From the NCBI RefSeq assembly GCF_023746555.1, contig NZ_CP098755.1:5171001-5235000 (forward strand): a DNA stretch of 64,000 nt, in the 5' to 3' direction. How positions within the stretch are numbered: the stretch's first letter is position 1; every line of letters starts with the position of its first letter. The DNA is from Brevibacillus ruminantium (GTDB taxonomy: Bacteria; Bacillota; Bacilli; Brevibacillales; Brevibacillaceae). Below, one piece after another: positions 29,886-39,451 of the stretch. The notes below the pieces were generated by a model. It worked only from the letters and a program-made list of their open reading frames with translations. It was not told the DNA's origin and ran no database searches. The position numbers and the translations under genes are program-made.

Positions 29886-30945
29886 GGGTTTTCAACTGCT
29901 CCGTCTGCTCGTGCATCATCAGGTTGTCGATCACTTCGTCGATTTCCCCGGCCAGAATCGACTCCAGTCGGTGGAGGGTCAGGTTGATGCGGTGATCCGT
30001 TACACGGCTTTGCGGGAAGTTGTAGGTACGAATCCGTTCGCTGCGGTCTCCTGTACCGACCAGGCTTTTACGCGTTGCGTCCTGTTCTGCCATCTGCTGC
30101 TGCATGTGGAAGTCAAGCAGACGCGCGCGCAATACACGCAAGGCTTTATCCTTGTTGGAATGCTGTGATTTTTCGTCCTGACAGGAAACGACGATCCCCG
30201 TCGGAATATGGGTCACGCGGACAGCGGATTTGGTCGTGTTGACGCTCTGACCGCCCGCACCGCTGGAACAGAAGGTATCGATGCGAATATCCTTTTCATG
30301 GATATCCACTTCCACGTCCTCCGCTTCCGGCAGAACCAGTACGGTAGAGGTTGACGTATGAATACGGCCTCCCGACTCTGTTGCCGGAATCCGTTGCACA
30401 CGATGGGCACCGCTTTCGAATTTCAGCTTGCTGTAGGCGCCGCGACCACTCACGGAGAAGATGATTTCCTTGTATCCGCCAATGTCTGTAGCATTCGCCT
30501 CCAGCACTTCCACTTTGAAGCCGTGACGCTCCGCATAACGGGTGTACATCCGGAACAAATCAGAAGCAAACAAAGCGGCTTCATCCCCGCCAGCCGCTCC
30601 GCGGATCTCCATGATGACGTTTTTCTCATCATTCGGATCTTTGGGCAGCAACAAGATTTTCAGGCGGTTCTCCAGCTGTTCCTTGCGTTTGCCCAGCTCG
30701 GCAAGCTCCATTTTGACCATTTCGCGCATTTCATCGTCCAGCTTTTCTTCCTGCATCGCCTTCGCGTCCTCGTACTGAGTCACAACCGATTTATATTCGC
30801 GGTAAACGGTCACTGTCTCTTCCAGGGAGGATTGCTCCTTGGACAGTTCGCGCAGCCGTTTGGTGTCACTGATGACATCGGGGTCGCATAGGAGATTGGT
30901 TACTTCCTCATAACGCTCTTCAACTGTAGACAAGCGTTCGAACAC
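29869..30945 (-). CDS. prfA: Peptide chain release factor 1
   Basis: RF-1 (358 aa), which recognises UAA and UAG and releases the finished protein. It has the helical N-terminal domain, the PxT-type anticodon region near [17 protein letters not shown], and the catalytic GGQ in [18 protein letters not shown], followed by the [19 protein letters not shown] stretch. A GTG at 30945 ([14 protein letters not shown]) with GGGGTG seven bases upstream matches the usual RF-1 N-terminus. The ATG at 30951 lies too close to that site. It has its own promoter and is followed by prmC. Confidence 0.96.
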   Translation of the reverse strand: MFERLSTVEERYEEVTNLLCDPDVISDTKRLRELSKEQSSLEETVTVYREYKSVVTQYEDAKAMQEEKLDDEMREMVKMELAELGKRKEQLENRLKILLLPKDPNDEKNVIMEIRGAAGGDEAALFASDLFRMYTRYAERHGFKVEVLEANATDIGGYKEIIFSVSGRGAYSKLKFESGAHRVQRIPATESGGRIHTSTSTVLVLPEAEDVEVDIHEKDIRIDTFCSSGAGGQSVNTTKSAVRVTHIPTGIVVSCQDEKSQHSNKDKALRVLRARLLDFHMQQQMAEQDATRKSLVGTGDRSERIRTYNFPQSRVTDHRINLTLHRLESILAGEIDEVIDNLMMHEQTEQLKTHAHTA

Positions 30946-31064
30946 TGTCATTCACCCCATTACGAAAGATTAAAGTAATAACTTGATAAAGATCTTATGA
31001 AGTAAGCCTCCTGCTCTCGATCACAGGAAAGCATATCCTGTCAATCACATAAAGCAACAGAATA

Positions 31065-31093
31065 ATTATAGGGGCAAACCCCAAAAAAGTCAA
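31065..31093 (-). promoter_or_regulatory. SigA-type promoter of prfA-prmC
   Basis: On the minus strand TTGACT (31088-31093) and TATAAT (31065-31070) are exactly 17 bases apart. The leader to the prfA start is about 115 bases, with no recognisable riboswitch. Confidence 0.8.
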
Positions 31094-31130
31094 AGAAATA
31101 CCGGGTCTTCCGCCCTTTTCCAGCCTACGA

Positions 31131-31158
31131 CAAAACGGCCCGGACTAGGCCGAGCCGT
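31131..31158 (-). terminator. Terminator after the spore lipoprotein gene
   Basis: On the minus strand ACGGCTCGG pairs with CCGGGCCGT (one G-T pair) and is followed by TTTTG, eight bases after the stop at 31167. Confidence 0.8.
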
Positions 31159-31166
31159 CGGAGACA

Positions 31167-31664
31167 TTACCGATGGTATCCGTCATTGGAAGTGACGTGA
31201 AAATCATAACGAGGCACCTTCTGCCGCAGAGCGGAAATAACGTCCTGCTCGATGGTTCGTGCTTGACCTGCTGTGACATTGGGTATCAAATCTAACGTAA
31301 CATATGCATTCCCACCCATCAGTGTCACTCTGGCATTTTCCACCCCCGGCACTGATCTGGCCATCCTTTCCATATTGTCCATGTCGATTTGCAGATTCTG
31401 GACATTGCTATGGCCGATGATCAAATTCGGGTTTTGACTGCGTCCCATCAGTTTGTCTCGATCCGCGGTTGGCGAGGTTCCTTTGGCGATAATATCCCCG
31501 CTGCGGTCGCTTCTCAGCTTCGCATTTTGCTGGATATTGTAGCTCTTCGTCCCATAGCTGCTTTCCTGAGGCGTCGTACGACCACAACCAGTCGTCGCTG
31601 ACAATAACAATACGGCAGCCCCCAATGCGGCGGCCACTTGTCTTCCATTCGGCAGGCGTTGCAT
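31167..31664 (-). CDS. YhcN/YlaJ-family sporulation lipoprotein
   Basis: Lipoprotein (165 aa) with a signal peptide and lipobox LSATTGC, where the Cys becomes residue +1 (about residue 28). The mature part has the YhcN/YlaJ pattern: MERMARSVPGVENARVTLMGGNAYVTLDL and a C-terminal helix and strand, with Gly/Asn-rich low complexity before it. Members sit in the inner spore membrane or coat and affect germination. The ATG at 31664 follows AGGAGGTG. A forespore-type promoter precedes it. tdk is upstream, and the pair may also be partly co-transcribed. Confidence 0.9.
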   Translation of the reverse strand: MQRLPNGRQVAAALGAAVLLLSATTGCGRTTPQESSYGTKSYNIQQNAKLRSDRSGDIIAKGTSPTADRDKLMGRSQNPNLIIGHSNVQNLQIDMDNMERMARSVPGVENARVTLMGGNAYVTLDLIPNVTAGQARTIEQDVISALRQKVPRYDFHVTSNDGYHR

Positions 31665-31690
31665 GAAAAAAGCCACCTCCTGTTTTGCCA

Positions 31691-31720
31691 TAGTGTGCGC
31701 ATCCGTTACAGTCTCCATGC
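31691..31720 (-). promoter_or_regulatory. SigG/SigF-like promoter of the spore lipoprotein gene
   Basis: On the minus strand GCATG (31716-31720) and CACACTA (31691-31697) are 18 bases apart, one mismatch from the SigG consensus. The start codon follows 26 bases later. Confidence 0.5.
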
Positions 31721-31751
31721 ACAGGCAAAAGGAAGCGGCCTCGCCGTACCT

Positions 31752-32342
31752 TTAGTTCGATTCACTTGGTTGTTCTGCCGGCGGATGGTAATAATGGCGC
31801 CGACAAACACTGCTGTATGTCTCGTTTCCGCCAATCTCAATCGTCTCTCCGGTGTAGACCGGTTGACCGTTTTTGTATTTCAAAATATGGGTCGCTTTTT
31901 TGTTGCAGTACACACAGACGGTTTTGATTTCCTCGATCTTGTCTGCCTCACACAACAACTGGGCGCTACCCGCAAACAACTCGTTTTTAAAGTTTTTCAG
32001 CAGCCCATAGACAATGACCGGAATATCCAGCTTATCCACGACCTGGACCAACTGCTGCACATGCTCCGGGCTGAGAAATTGTCCTTCATCGACGAGAACA
32101 CAATGAGGAAGCGGATCTGCTGCGGATACGACTGCGAACAAATCCGTCTGTTCCGCAATCGGTATCGCCTCTCGGCTGATCCCCACGCGAGAAGCGACCT
32201 TGCCCACCCCGAACCGATCATCGATTGCCGGCGTAAAAACCATCACTTTTTTGCCAGACTGCTCGTAATTATGTGCCACTGTCAGCAGTTGAATCGATTT
32301 GGAAGCATTCATTGCTCCATAGCGAAAATATAATTGCGCCAC
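31752..32342 (-). CDS. tdk: Thymidine kinase
   Basis: Type II (TK1-like) thymidine kinase (196 aa) that phosphorylates thymidine to dTMP in the salvage pathway. The P-loop region is FRYGAMNASKSIQLL, a variant of the usual GxMxSGKT with Ala/Asn before Ser-Lys. VDEGQFLSPEHVQQL contains the catalytic Glu, and four Cys (CVYC near residue 145 and the CRRHYY region at the C-terminus) form the zinc lasso. A GTG at 32342 with AGGGAG nine bases upstream is the start. Confidence 0.94.
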   Translation of the reverse strand: MAQLYFRYGAMNASKSIQLLTVAHNYEQSGKKVMVFTPAIDDRFGVGKVASRVGISREAIPIAEQTDLFAVVSAADPLPHCVLVDEGQFLSPEHVQQLVQVVDKLDIPVIVYGLLKNFKNELFAGSAQLLCEADKIEEIKTVCVYCNKKATHILKYKNGQPVYTGETIEIGGNETYSSVCRRHYYHPPAEQPSESN

Positions 32343-32402
32343 GTCATTTGTCTCCCTTTAGGTTTCGTTAAGCGTTGCCGATTCCTGCCATTCTGACAAC
32401 AA

Positions 32403-32433
32403 AAACAAAACCAGGCAGATTGCTCTACCTGGT
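32403..32433 (-). terminator. Terminator of rpmE
   Basis: On the minus strand ACCAGG (32428-32433) pairs with CCTGGT (32410-32415) and is followed by TTTGTTTTT, 16 bases after the rpmE stop. Confidence 0.85.
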
Positions 32434-32448
32434 CGCTCCAATCCCCAA

Positions 32449-32649
32449 TTAGGAAAGATTGTATTTGCGTTTGAAACGGTCTACACGGCCGCCAGCATCA
32501 ACGAATTTTTGTTTACCAGTGAAGAACGGATGGCAGTTGGAGCAGATCTCCACTTTCAACGCTTGCTTCACGGAACCGGATTCGAATTCGTTACCGCATG
32601 CACATGTTACTTTCACTACATTGTAGTTAGGATGAATGCCTTGTTTCAT
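32449..32649 (-). CDS. rpmE: Ribosomal protein L31 (zinc-binding form)
   Basis: Ribosomal L31 (66 aa). The four Cys (CACG at 16-18 and CSNC at 36-39) show it is the zinc-binding, C+ type used when zinc is sufficient. The C-terminus [13 protein letters not shown] is typical. No Zur-type operator is evident, as expected for this form. It is flanked by tdk and, further upstream, by the radical SAM gene and rho. Confidence 0.97.
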   Translation of the reverse strand: MKQGIHPNYNVVKVTCACGNEFESGSVKQALKVEICSNCHPFFTGKQKFVDAGGRVDRFKRKYNLS

Positions 32650-32753
32650 CTCGAAACACCTCTTTTCCGCCCTGAATCGTTTGCCGAAACAGAGTTATAT
32701 AGAAAATACACATAAGAAATAGTAGCACGCCAGCGAGCGGAATGCAACCGAAA

Positions 32754-34025
32754 TCAGGTAAGGTCCTGATTTTTCCTGCGTCTTAATTCCTCTGGAGGAA
32801 CATGGGTAAAGGAACCGATAACGACATCCGGCAGCTCCTGCTGATAGATTTCAATAGCCTGCTTCATCCCGAACACTTCTCCCTGTGCCGGCGGGATCAT
32901 CTCCAAATAGCTCTCCGGGTCAATATTCAGGTTGCGCAGCTGAATCAGCTTGATTCCGGTGCGGCGGATAAACTCGATCATCGCTTCCATTTCTTCTTCA
33001 CGGTCAAAGACACCCGGGAAGCAGAGGTAGTTGATTGAGGTGTACACTCCTTTGTACGCAGCGTACTCCGCTGAGCGGGCCACATGCTCCAGCGTGTAGT
33101 TGCGCGGACGATAATACGCATTGTAATGCTCATCAATCGCGCTGATGATACTGACGCGCATCAAGTCCAGTCCGGCATCGACAATGCCTTTGATGTGGTC
33201 TGTCAACCCAGCATTGGTATTGATATTAATGAAGCCCATATCGGTCTGCTCCCGGACACGGCGCATAGCAGGAACAATGATGCCTGCCATGGTCGAAGGT
33301 TCCCCTTCGCAGCCTTGACCAAAACTGATGATGCTCTCCGGTGTCTGCAGATGATGCAGCATCACCTCGACCAGCTCGTCCTCCGTCGGCTTGAAATTCA
33401 TCCGCGTCTGCGGGGACGGGAAGCCGCTGTCCTCTGGCTGTTCTGAAATACATCCGTAGCAGCCGGCATTACAGGTGTAGGAAACCGGGAGACTGCCTTC
33501 CCAACGGTGGAAAAAGTTATTCGATGCGGTCAGGCATTCGTATTCCAGCGCACAGTGAGACAAATGCTGCAAAATCCGGTTTTGTGGAAAGAGCTCCCGT
33601 GTCTTTTCTACGCGCTGGCGAAGCTCGTCCATCGGGAAATGAAGCGGATTCCATTGATGGGGATCATCACTTTGGCGGCCTGCTACCCAGAAACGATCAT
33701 CTTTCCATACGACAGCTGTATACCCAAACAGCGGAAACTTGCTTGTTTTGTCTGTCTTGACATATCCGGGCAGCAGTAACCGCGTAAAACCTTGGGGCAC
33801 CAATGCACCTACGGAAGTGTAGCCATCCAGTTTGACCATCTCGCCCGTCTCCGGGTCCATCCCGACAGGAACGGTATCAGGCAGGCTGACAAGCGTCGCC
33901 CCCTCCGGCAACGGGATCAATTCTTCTTCCAAAACCTCTGTCAATATATCGCCATTTCGAGCCACCGCAAACAATTCAGGGTGGTCGAATACATTGCCTT
34001 TCTCATCTGCGTATACTAAAAACAT
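32754..34025 (-). CDS. Radical SAM protein of unknown function
   Basis: Radical SAM enzyme (423 aa). An N-terminal domain of about 170 residues, with a beta-rich start MFLVYADEKGNVFDHPELFAVARNG (shown only to identify the start region), is not a known partner domain to me. The [4Fe-4S]-binding Cx3Cx2C motif CNAGCYGC lies at about residues 188-195. GQGCEGEPS matches the SAM-binding GGE region, and NINTNAGLTDHIKGIVDAG and IQLRNLNIDPESY complete the barrel. No twitch or SPASM Cys-rich tail is visible. The ATG at 34025 follows GAGG by ten bases. It has its own promoter and no obvious substrate gene nearby. Confidence 0.85.
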   Translation of the reverse strand: MFLVYADEKGNVFDHPELFAVARNGDILTEVLEEELIPLPEGATLVSLPDTVPVGMDPETGEMVKLDGYTSVGALVPQGFTRLLLPGYVKTDKTSKFPLFGYTAVVWKDDRFWVAGRQSDDPHQWNPLHFPMDELRQRVEKTRELFPQNRILQHLSHCALEYECLTASNNFFHRWEGSLPVSYTCNAGCYGCISEQPEDSGFPSPQTRMNFKPTEDELVEVMLHHLQTPESIISFGQGCEGEPSTMAGIIVPAMRRVREQTDMGFININTNAGLTDHIKGIVDAGLDLMRVSIISAIDEHYNAYYRPRNYTLEHVARSAEYAAYKGVYTSINYLCFPGVFDREEEMEAMIEFIRRTGIKLIQLRNLNIDPESYLEMIPPAQGEVFGMKQAIEIYQQELPDVVIGSFTHVPPEELRRRKNQDLT

Positions 34026-34057
34026 CAACCAATCGCCTCGCTTTTTTCGCTCAGCCC

Positions 34058-34086
34058 ATTGTAACGCAACGATCAGACAATGTAAA
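34058..34086 (-). promoter_or_regulatory. SigA-type promoter of the radical SAM gene
   Basis: On the minus strand TTTACA (34081-34086) and TACAAT (34058-34063) are 17 bases apart, each one base from consensus, 32 bases before the start codon. Confidence 0.7.
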
Positions 34087-34096
34087 TTGTGAACGG

Positions 34097-34999
34097 TTAC
34101 CTGTTCAAGTAGCGAAGCGGATTCATCGGAACGTTATCCTCTCTTACCTCGAAATGCAAATGATAGCCGGTAGAATCGCCGGTTCGCCCCATGTATCCGA
34201 GCATCTCGCCCTGATCTACCTGCTGTCCCGGATTCACGAGAATTTTTCGCATATGGGCATAATACGTCTGCAAACCGTCTCCGTGATCGAGAATGACAAT
34301 ATACCCGTAGCCCCCGAGGTTATCTCCCGCTTCCACTACCACACCCTCCTTGGCGGCGTGGATAGGCGTTTGCCCTTCGTTTTCGTTCCACATGTCCAGC
34401 CCTTTGTGGAGACGTCCCCAGCGATTCCCAAATCCGCTGGTAATCGTTGCATCTTTGACTGGCCACTCCATCATCCGGGAGCGGTTCGCCTTGCGACTGG
34501 CTGTCATGACATTATTCCGTTTTTGCTGCAATTCTTTTGCCGTCAGTGATCGTTGGTCGGCAATCGGAATCGTAATGGTTTGCCCTATGTAGAGGTTGTC
34601 CGACATCAACCGAACGAGTGGATTTTTCTCCAGTATCATCTCTTTGCTGACATTGTATCTTCGGGCAATATAGTCCAGGTTCTCGCCGCTTCGGACAGAA
34701 TGGGTAATCTCGTCTTTCTGAAGAACGATTTTCATCCCAATTCCCAGAAGGTTCGGGTTGACCATCCTGTTCAGTTCCACCAGTTGTCGCAGTGACAATC
34801 CGTAACGATACGCAATATCTGACATCGTGTCACCTTGTTTGACCGTATACGTCATCACATCATTTTTCGCCGTCGAAGTCGGCTTGTTCAGGGCAGAAAA
34901 AGGATTGAAGGCTTGAAAGAGCACCTGCTCGACGACCGCCTGCTTGACTTGATCCGGGCTTCCCCACTCCGCCGGTAACTGCTCGTATTCCACTGACAT
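34097..34999 (-). CDS. M23 peptidase with two LysM domains
   Basis: Probable cell-wall or spore-wall endopeptidase (300 aa). Two LysM domains (about 50-92 with YTVKQGDTMSDIAYRYGLS and about 98-145 with HSVRSGENLDYIARRYNVS) bind peptidoglycan. The LytM/M23 domain (about 195-298) carries the zinc ligands in GRLHKGLDMWN and HLHFEVRED. I see no classical signal peptide. The ATG at 34999 follows GGTGGAGGAGG, and the frame to 35083 is upstream leader. It could act in sporulation or germination, because leaderless LysM proteins are often spore proteins. Confidence 0.87.
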   Translation of the reverse strand: MSVEYEQLPAEWGSPDQVKQAVVEQVLFQAFNPFSALNKPTSTAKNDVMTYTVKQGDTMSDIAYRYGLSLRQLVELNRMVNPNLLGIGMKIVLQKDEITHSVRSGENLDYIARRYNVSKEMILEKNPLVRLMSDNLYIGQTITIPIADQRSLTAKELQQKRNNVMTASRKANRSRMMEWPVKDATITSGFGNRWGRLHKGLDMWNENEGQTPIHAAKEGVVVEAGDNLGGYGYIVILDHGDGLQTYYAHMRKILVNPGQQVDQGEMLGYMGRTGDSTGYHLHFEVREDNVPMNPLRYLNR

Positions 35000-35081
35000 A
35001 CCTCCTCCACCTGTATTTTTCCAGCAGATTCCCTCATTATCTGCACAAACCCTACTTTTATACACTATGCCTCGTCCGGAC

Positions 35082-35115
35082 AAAAAATGACGGCGAGTTT
35101 ATGAACCCGCCGTCA
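35082..35115 (-). terminator. Terminator overlapping the rho stop codon
   Basis: On the minus strand TGACGGCG (35108-35115) pairs with CGCCGTCA (35088-35095) and is followed by six T. The stem includes the last rho codons and the loop holds the stop codon. Confidence 0.85.
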
Positions 35116-36382
35116 CACTGCTTTGTTTTCCACGTGATTGATTTTGTTTGGTTTCGATGCTTTGCAGAAACTCTTCGTTGGTTTTCGTATCGGCCAGCTT
35201 TTTCAGGAAAGACTCCACGAATTCCTGCGAATCATTCATGCTCTTGCGAATCGCCCACAGCTTATCCAGCTCTTCTTTGGACAGCAGCAGCTCCTCGCGG
35301 CGGGTTCCCGAACGGCGAATATCGATGGCCGGGAAAATGCGGCGCTCGGAGAGCTTGCGATCCAAATGAAGCTCCATGTTTCCGGTTCCTTTAAACTCCT
35401 CGTAAATGACATCATCCATACGCGAGCCTGTCTCCACGAGTGTCGTCGCCAATATCGTGAGACTGCCGCCTTCTTCGATATTGCGCGCCGACCCGAAAAA
35501 GCGCTTCGGTCTGTGGAAGGCAGCCGGATCGATCCCCCCGGACAGGGTTCTGCCGCTGGGCGGGATGACCAGATTGTACGCACGAGCCAGACGGGTGATG
35601 GAATCGAGCAAAATGACCACGTCTTTTTTGTGCTCAACCAGCCGTTTGGCTCTCTCCAGCACCAGCTCGGCAACCTTGATGTGATTTTCAGGCACTTCGT
35701 CAAAAGTGGAAGCGATTACCTCCCCTTGAACAGAACGCTGCATGTCCGTCACTTCTTCCGGGCGTTCATCGATCAAAAGGACGAACAAGTGAATATCCGG
35801 GCGATTTGCCGTAATGCTATTCGCGATTTCCTTCAGCAGGATGGTTTTTCCGGCTTTTGGCGGGGCTACAATCAAACCGCGCTGACCGAGGCCAACAGGG
35901 GCAATCAAGTCCATGAGGCGGGCGGAAACGCGTTCCGGCGTCGTTTCCAGTACGAGCTTGTTTTGAGGATATAAAGGTGTCAAGGCGGGGAAATGAAGTC
36001 GTTCGGCTGCCAGCTCAGGATCTTCTCCGTTTACAGCCTCTACTTGCAACAATCCGAAATAACGCTCATTTTCCTTGGGAGGTCTCACCTTGCCGGATAC
36101 CAGATCTCCCATCCTCAAATCAAATCGGCGAATCTGCGATTGAGAGATGTAGATGTCCTCCGAACTGGGGAGGTAATTAATGGGACGCAGAAATCCGTAC
36201 CCTTCCGGCAGGATTTCCAGCACCCCTTCCATAAACATCAGACCGTCCCGTTCAGCTCTGGCACGTAAAATCGCAAAGATCAATTCTTTTTTCTTCAGCT
36301 GCGAGTAATACGGGATTTGATACTCCTTCGCCAGCTTGTAGAGATCAGTCAGCTTCTTTTCTTCAAGTTCTGAAAGTAACAT
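35099..36382 (-). CDS. rho: Transcription termination factor Rho
   Basis: ATP-dependent RNA helicase (427 aa) that ends transcription and limits antisense transcription in Firmicutes. The N-terminal domain with an OB-type cold-shock RNA site has [27 protein letters not shown]. The P-loop is [16 protein letters not shown] (about residue 178), followed by [18 protein letters not shown] and the R-loop segment. The C-terminus is Gln/Ser-rich. It follows glpX with 51 bases between. Confidence 0.97.
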   Translation of the reverse strand: MLLSELEEKKLTDLYKLAKEYQIPYYSQLKKKELIFAILRARAERDGLMFMEGVLEILPEGYGFLRPINYLPSSEDIYISQSQIRRFDLRMGDLVSGKVRPPKENERYFGLLQVEAVNGEDPELAAERLHFPALTPLYPQNKLVLETTPERVSARLMDLIAPVGLGQRGLIVAPPKAGKTILLKEIANSITANRPDIHLFVLLIDERPEEVTDMQRSVQGEVIASTFDEVPENHIKVAELVLERAKRLVEHKKDVVILLDSITRLARAYNLVIPPSGRTLSGGIDPAAFHRPKRFFGSARNIEEGGSLTILATTLVETGSRMDDVIYEEFKGTGNMELHLDRKLSERRIFPAIDIRRSGTRREELLLSKEELDKLWAIRKSMNDSQEFVESFLKKLADTKTNEEFLQSIETKQNQSRGKQSSVTAGS

Positions 36383-36433
36383 GATTACACCACTCTTTGT
36401 ATACTCTTCATCTATTTTCGTCGATTTGCCGCT

Positions 36434-37396
36434 TTACAATACCAGCCGCGGTTTGCGCTCCAAGCGATGGTTTCCTTCGATGAAGCGGATCGTTCCGGTC
36501 TTGGCCCGCATGACGACGGAATGTGTCGTCGCACGAGTGCCACGGAAACGAACCCCTTGCAGCAGTTCCCCATCCGTAACCCCTGTGGCGGCAAAGATGG
36601 CATCGTCCCCTTTTACCAAATCATCCATGTACAGCACTTGGTACGGATTAACCAATCCCATGCGTTTGCAGCGTTCCACTTCCTCTTCATTTTGCGGAAG
36701 CAGCTTTCCCTGAATTTCTCCGCCCATGCATTTCAGTGCAACAGCAGCAAGAACACCTTCTGGAGCTCCTCCGGAACCGAACAGAATATCTACCCCGGTG
36801 TCGTCAAAGGCGGTGTTAATCGCAGCTGCCACATCGCCGTCAGAAATCAGACGAATGCGCGCACCTGCCTCGCGAATCTCGTGAATGATTTGCTGATGAC
36901 GGTCGCGGTCCAGCACGATGGCCACCAGATCGCTGATATCTTTGCCTTGAGCCTCGGCTACCGCTTTCAGGTTGTCGCGAATCGGCGCATTGATGTCAAT
37001 CTTGCCTACGGATTTGGGTCCCACGGCAATTTTCTCCATGTACATGTCAGGTGCATGCAGCAGGTTGCCACGGTCGGCCACGGCGATGACGGAGATCGCG
37101 CCCCACGTACCTTTGGCAACGATATTGGTCCCTTCCAGCGGATCAACGGCTACATCGACTGCCGGAGCGACACCCTGGCCCAGCTTTTCGCCGATATACA
37201 GCATCGGGGCTTCATCCATTTCCCCTTCCCCGATCACTACTGTTCCGTCCATCGGCACATTTTCAAATTCTTTGCGCATGGCTGTCGTCGCTGCATCGTC
37301 TGCCTCGTCTTTTTTGCCGAGACCCATCCAACGCGCAGAGGCAAGCGCAGCCGCCTCCGTAACACGTACCAGTTCAAGCGTTAAGCTTCGTTCCAT
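36434..37396 (-). CDS. glpX: Fructose-1,6-bisphosphatase class II (GlpX)
   Basis: Metal-dependent FBPase (320 aa) for gluconeogenesis, distinct from the class III Fbp of Bacillus. It has [15 protein letters not shown] and [16 protein letters not shown], the sugar-phosphate and metal sites, and [18 protein letters not shown]. Length and motifs are typical. It lies between murA (29 bases upstream) and rho, as in Bacillus. Confidence 0.96.
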   Translation of the reverse strand: MERSLTLELVRVTEAAALASARWMGLGKKDEADDAATTAMRKEFENVPMDGTVVIGEGEMDEAPMLYIGEKLGQGVAPAVDVAVDPLEGTNIVAKGTWGAISVIAVADRGNLLHAPDMYMEKIAVGPKSVGKIDINAPIRDNLKAVAEAQGKDISDLVAIVLDRDRHQQIIHEIREAGARIRLISDGDVAAAINTAFDDTGVDILFGSGGAPEGVLAAVALKCMGGEIQGKLLPQNEEEVERCKRMGLVNPYQVLYMDDLVKGDDAIFAATGVTDGELLQGVRFRGTRATTHSVVMRAKTGTIRFIEGNHRLERKPRLVL

Positions 37397-37424
37397 TCTT
37401 GAAGACTCCTCTCCTGGTCATCAG

Positions 37425-38708
37425 TTACTGCTGTTGTCGTTCCTTCCGTTCCAGGCCAACCCGCTGTACATTTGCTCCCAGTGCTTGGAGCTTGCTGACC
37501 AGATTTTCATAACCGCGGTCGATATGCTCCAGACCCTCCAGCTCAGTCGTTCCGTGCGTCGCCAGTCCCGCAATGACCAAAGCGGCACCTGCTCTCAGAT
37601 CAGAAGCAACCACTTTGGCCCCGTTCATCCGACTGCCTCCGTCGATAATCGCCGAGCGCCCCTCTACTTTCAGATTGGCCCCCATGCGGCGCAGTTCATC
37701 GATGTGACGGAAGCGAGCGCTGTAGATGTTGTCCGTAACGATGCTGGAACCGGAAGCAAGCGAGAGCAGCGTCGTGATCGGCTGCTGCAAATCAGTGGGA
37801 AACCCGGGATACGGGCTCGTTTTTACATCAATCGCCCGATACTCACTTTTCCCATTGATCTGAATCGCGTCATCCATGACCCGTACATCCACGCCGATCT
37901 CCCTCAGCTTGGCTGTGACAGATTCCAGATGCTTGGGAATCACGTTTTCTACCGTGACACTTCCGCGGGTTGCTGCTGCGGCAATCATATAGGTTCCGGC
38001 TTCGATGCGGTCCGGTATGATCGTGTGACGGCAACCGCGCAGCCTCTCTGCTCCCTGAATGCGGATGACATCCGTTCCGGCCCCTTTGATATTGGCTCCC
38101 ATATTATTGAGAAGCGTCGCCACATCCACGATTTCCGGTTCACGGGCTGCATTCTCAATAATCGTGACGCCTTCTGCCTTGGAAGCCGCCAGCATAATAT
38201 TTATGGTCGCCCCTACACTCACCAGGTCGAGGTAAATCCGCGCCCCTTTTAATCTGCCGTTTGGCGCCTGGATCGTCATGACACCGTTTTTATTGGTTAC
38301 CTGCGCACCCAGTGCTTCAAATCCTTTGATATGAAGATCAACCGGTCGCGGACCCAGGTCGCAACCGCCTGGCAAGCCGACTCGCGCTTCCCCGAACTTG
38401 GCCAGGAGCGCCCCCCACAGGTAATAAGAAGCGCGTAATTTTTTTACGCGTCCATTGGGCATCAACATCGGTTTCATCGGACGGCCGTCCACTTCCATCC
38501 AGTCTTCCTCAAACAGCACATCTGCACCCATTTCTTGCAGAAGCTCGTGATAGATTTCCACATCCTGAATATGCGGTAAATTCTCAATCACAACCGGCCC
38601 GTCTGCCAGCAGTGCAGCAGGAATCAAGGCGACGGCGCTGTTTTTGGCACCACTGATGGTAACCGAGCCCTGAAGTCGGGTTCCCCCGTTGATGATTAGC
38701 TTTTCCAT
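37425..38708 (-). CDS. murA: UDP-N-acetylglucosamine 1-carboxyvinyltransferase
   Basis: Transfers enolpyruvate from PEP to UDP-GlcNAc, the first committed peptidoglycan step, and is the fosfomycin target (427 aa). The active-site Cys lies in the flexible loop [13 protein letters not shown] (about residues 116-128), and [19 protein letters not shown] is near the N-terminus. Its place between transaldolase and glpX corresponds to the second copy of Bacilli (murAB/murZ), so another murA is likely elsewhere in the genome. An ATG with GAGGAG upstream gives the start. Confidence 0.95.
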   Translation of the reverse strand: MEKLIINGGTRLQGSVTISGAKNSAVALIPAALLADGPVVIENLPHIQDVEIYHELLQEMGADVLFEEDWMEVDGRPMKPMLMPNGRVKKLRASYYLWGALLAKFGEARVGLPGGCDLGPRPVDLHIKGFEALGAQVTNKNGVMTIQAPNGRLKGARIYLDLVSVGATINIMLAASKAEGVTIIENAAREPEIVDVATLLNNMGANIKGAGTDVIRIQGAERLRGCRHTIIPDRIEAGTYMIAAAATRGSVTVENVIPKHLESVTAKLREIGVDVRVMDDAIQINGKSEYRAIDVKTSPYPGFPTDLQQPITTLLSLASGSSIVTDNIYSARFRHIDELRRMGANLKVEGRSAIIDGGSRMNGAKVVASDLRAGAALVIAGLATHGTTELEGLEHIDRGYENLVSKLQALGANVQRVGLERKERQQQ

Positions 38709-38739
38709 TTTTTGCTCTCCTCAGGCGTAATCGGGAAAT

Positions 38740-38768
38740 GAGCACCTTCCCCAACGGAAAAGGTGCTC
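38740..38768 (-). terminator. Hairpin between transaldolase and murA
   Basis: A perfect nine-base stem GAGCACCTT/AAGGTGCTC (38740-38748 with 38760-38768) lies 21 bases after the transaldolase stop. On the minus strand it is followed only by ATTTCCC, so termination should be weak. The plus strand has a slightly better TCTATTTT tail. Confidence 0.45.
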
Positions 38769-38789
38769 TCTATTTTGACAAATGCAAGC

Positions 38790-39434
38790 TTACTTTTGCA
38801 TGTTGGCCCAGTCAGCCAAAAACTTTTGAAGGCCGCTGTCTGTAAGCGGATGGGAAATCAATTGCGTGAAGACTTTATAGGGAATCGTGGAAAAATGGGC
38901 ACCGCGACGGGCAGCTTCCGTGACATGGACCGGATGGCGAACCGAAGCCGCAATGATCTCGGTATCAATCCCGTGAACCGAGAAGATTTCAGCGATATCT
39001 TCGATCAATTGCATGCCGTCATGGCCAATATCATCGAGACGCCCCAGGAATGGGGATACATACGTGGCTCCGGCACGAGCTGCCAACAGAGCCTGATTTG
39101 CGGAAAAGACCAACGTCACATTGGTGCGAATCTTCCGTTTGGAGAAATACTTGACTGCTTTCAAGCCTTCCGCCGTCATCGGAACCTTGACGACGATGTT
39201 CTTGGACAGAGCCGCCAGCTTTTCCCCTTCTTCAATCATTCCCTTTGCATCCGTGCTGATGACCTCGGCACTGATGGGACCATCCACGATATCGATAATC
39301 TCTTTTAACGTTTCGATAAAATCGCGGCCTTCTTTGGCAACAAGAGACGGGTTGGTCGTGACGCCTGCCACTACACCCCACTCATGAATTTCGCGAATCT
39401 CATCGACGTTTGCTGTATCAATTAAAAAGCGCAT
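38790..39434 (-). CDS. tal: Transaldolase (TalC/fructose-6-phosphate aldolase-like)
   Basis: Short transaldolase (214 aa) of the class with the Schiff-base lysine in [16 protein letters not shown] (about residue 85). It begins [20 protein letters not shown] and has [31 protein letters not shown] as the family landmark (abbreviated). It moves dihydroxyacetone units in the non-oxidative pentose phosphate pathway. The short form can also be a fructose-6-phosphate aldolase, and sequence alone does not separate the two. It follows fba by 17 bases. Confidence 0.92.
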   Translation of the reverse strand: MRFLIDTANVDEIREIHEWGVVAGVTTNPSLVAKEGRDFIETLKEIIDIVDGPISAEVISTDAKGMIEEGEKLAALSKNIVVKVPMTAEGLKAVKYFSKRKIRTNVTLVFSANQALLAARAGATYVSPFLGRLDDIGHDGMQLIEDIAEIFSVHGIDTEIIAASVRHPVHVTEAARRGAHFSTIPYKVFTQLISHPLTDSGLQKFLADWANMQK

Positions 39435-39451
39435 GGTGGACCTCCCTTGGT

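Noticed and set aside
34088..34101. CcpA cre-like site TGTGAACGGTTACC
   Set aside because: It differs from the cre consensus at only one position, but it lies across the stop codon of the M23 gene and no carbon-catabolism gene is near. A chance match is likely.
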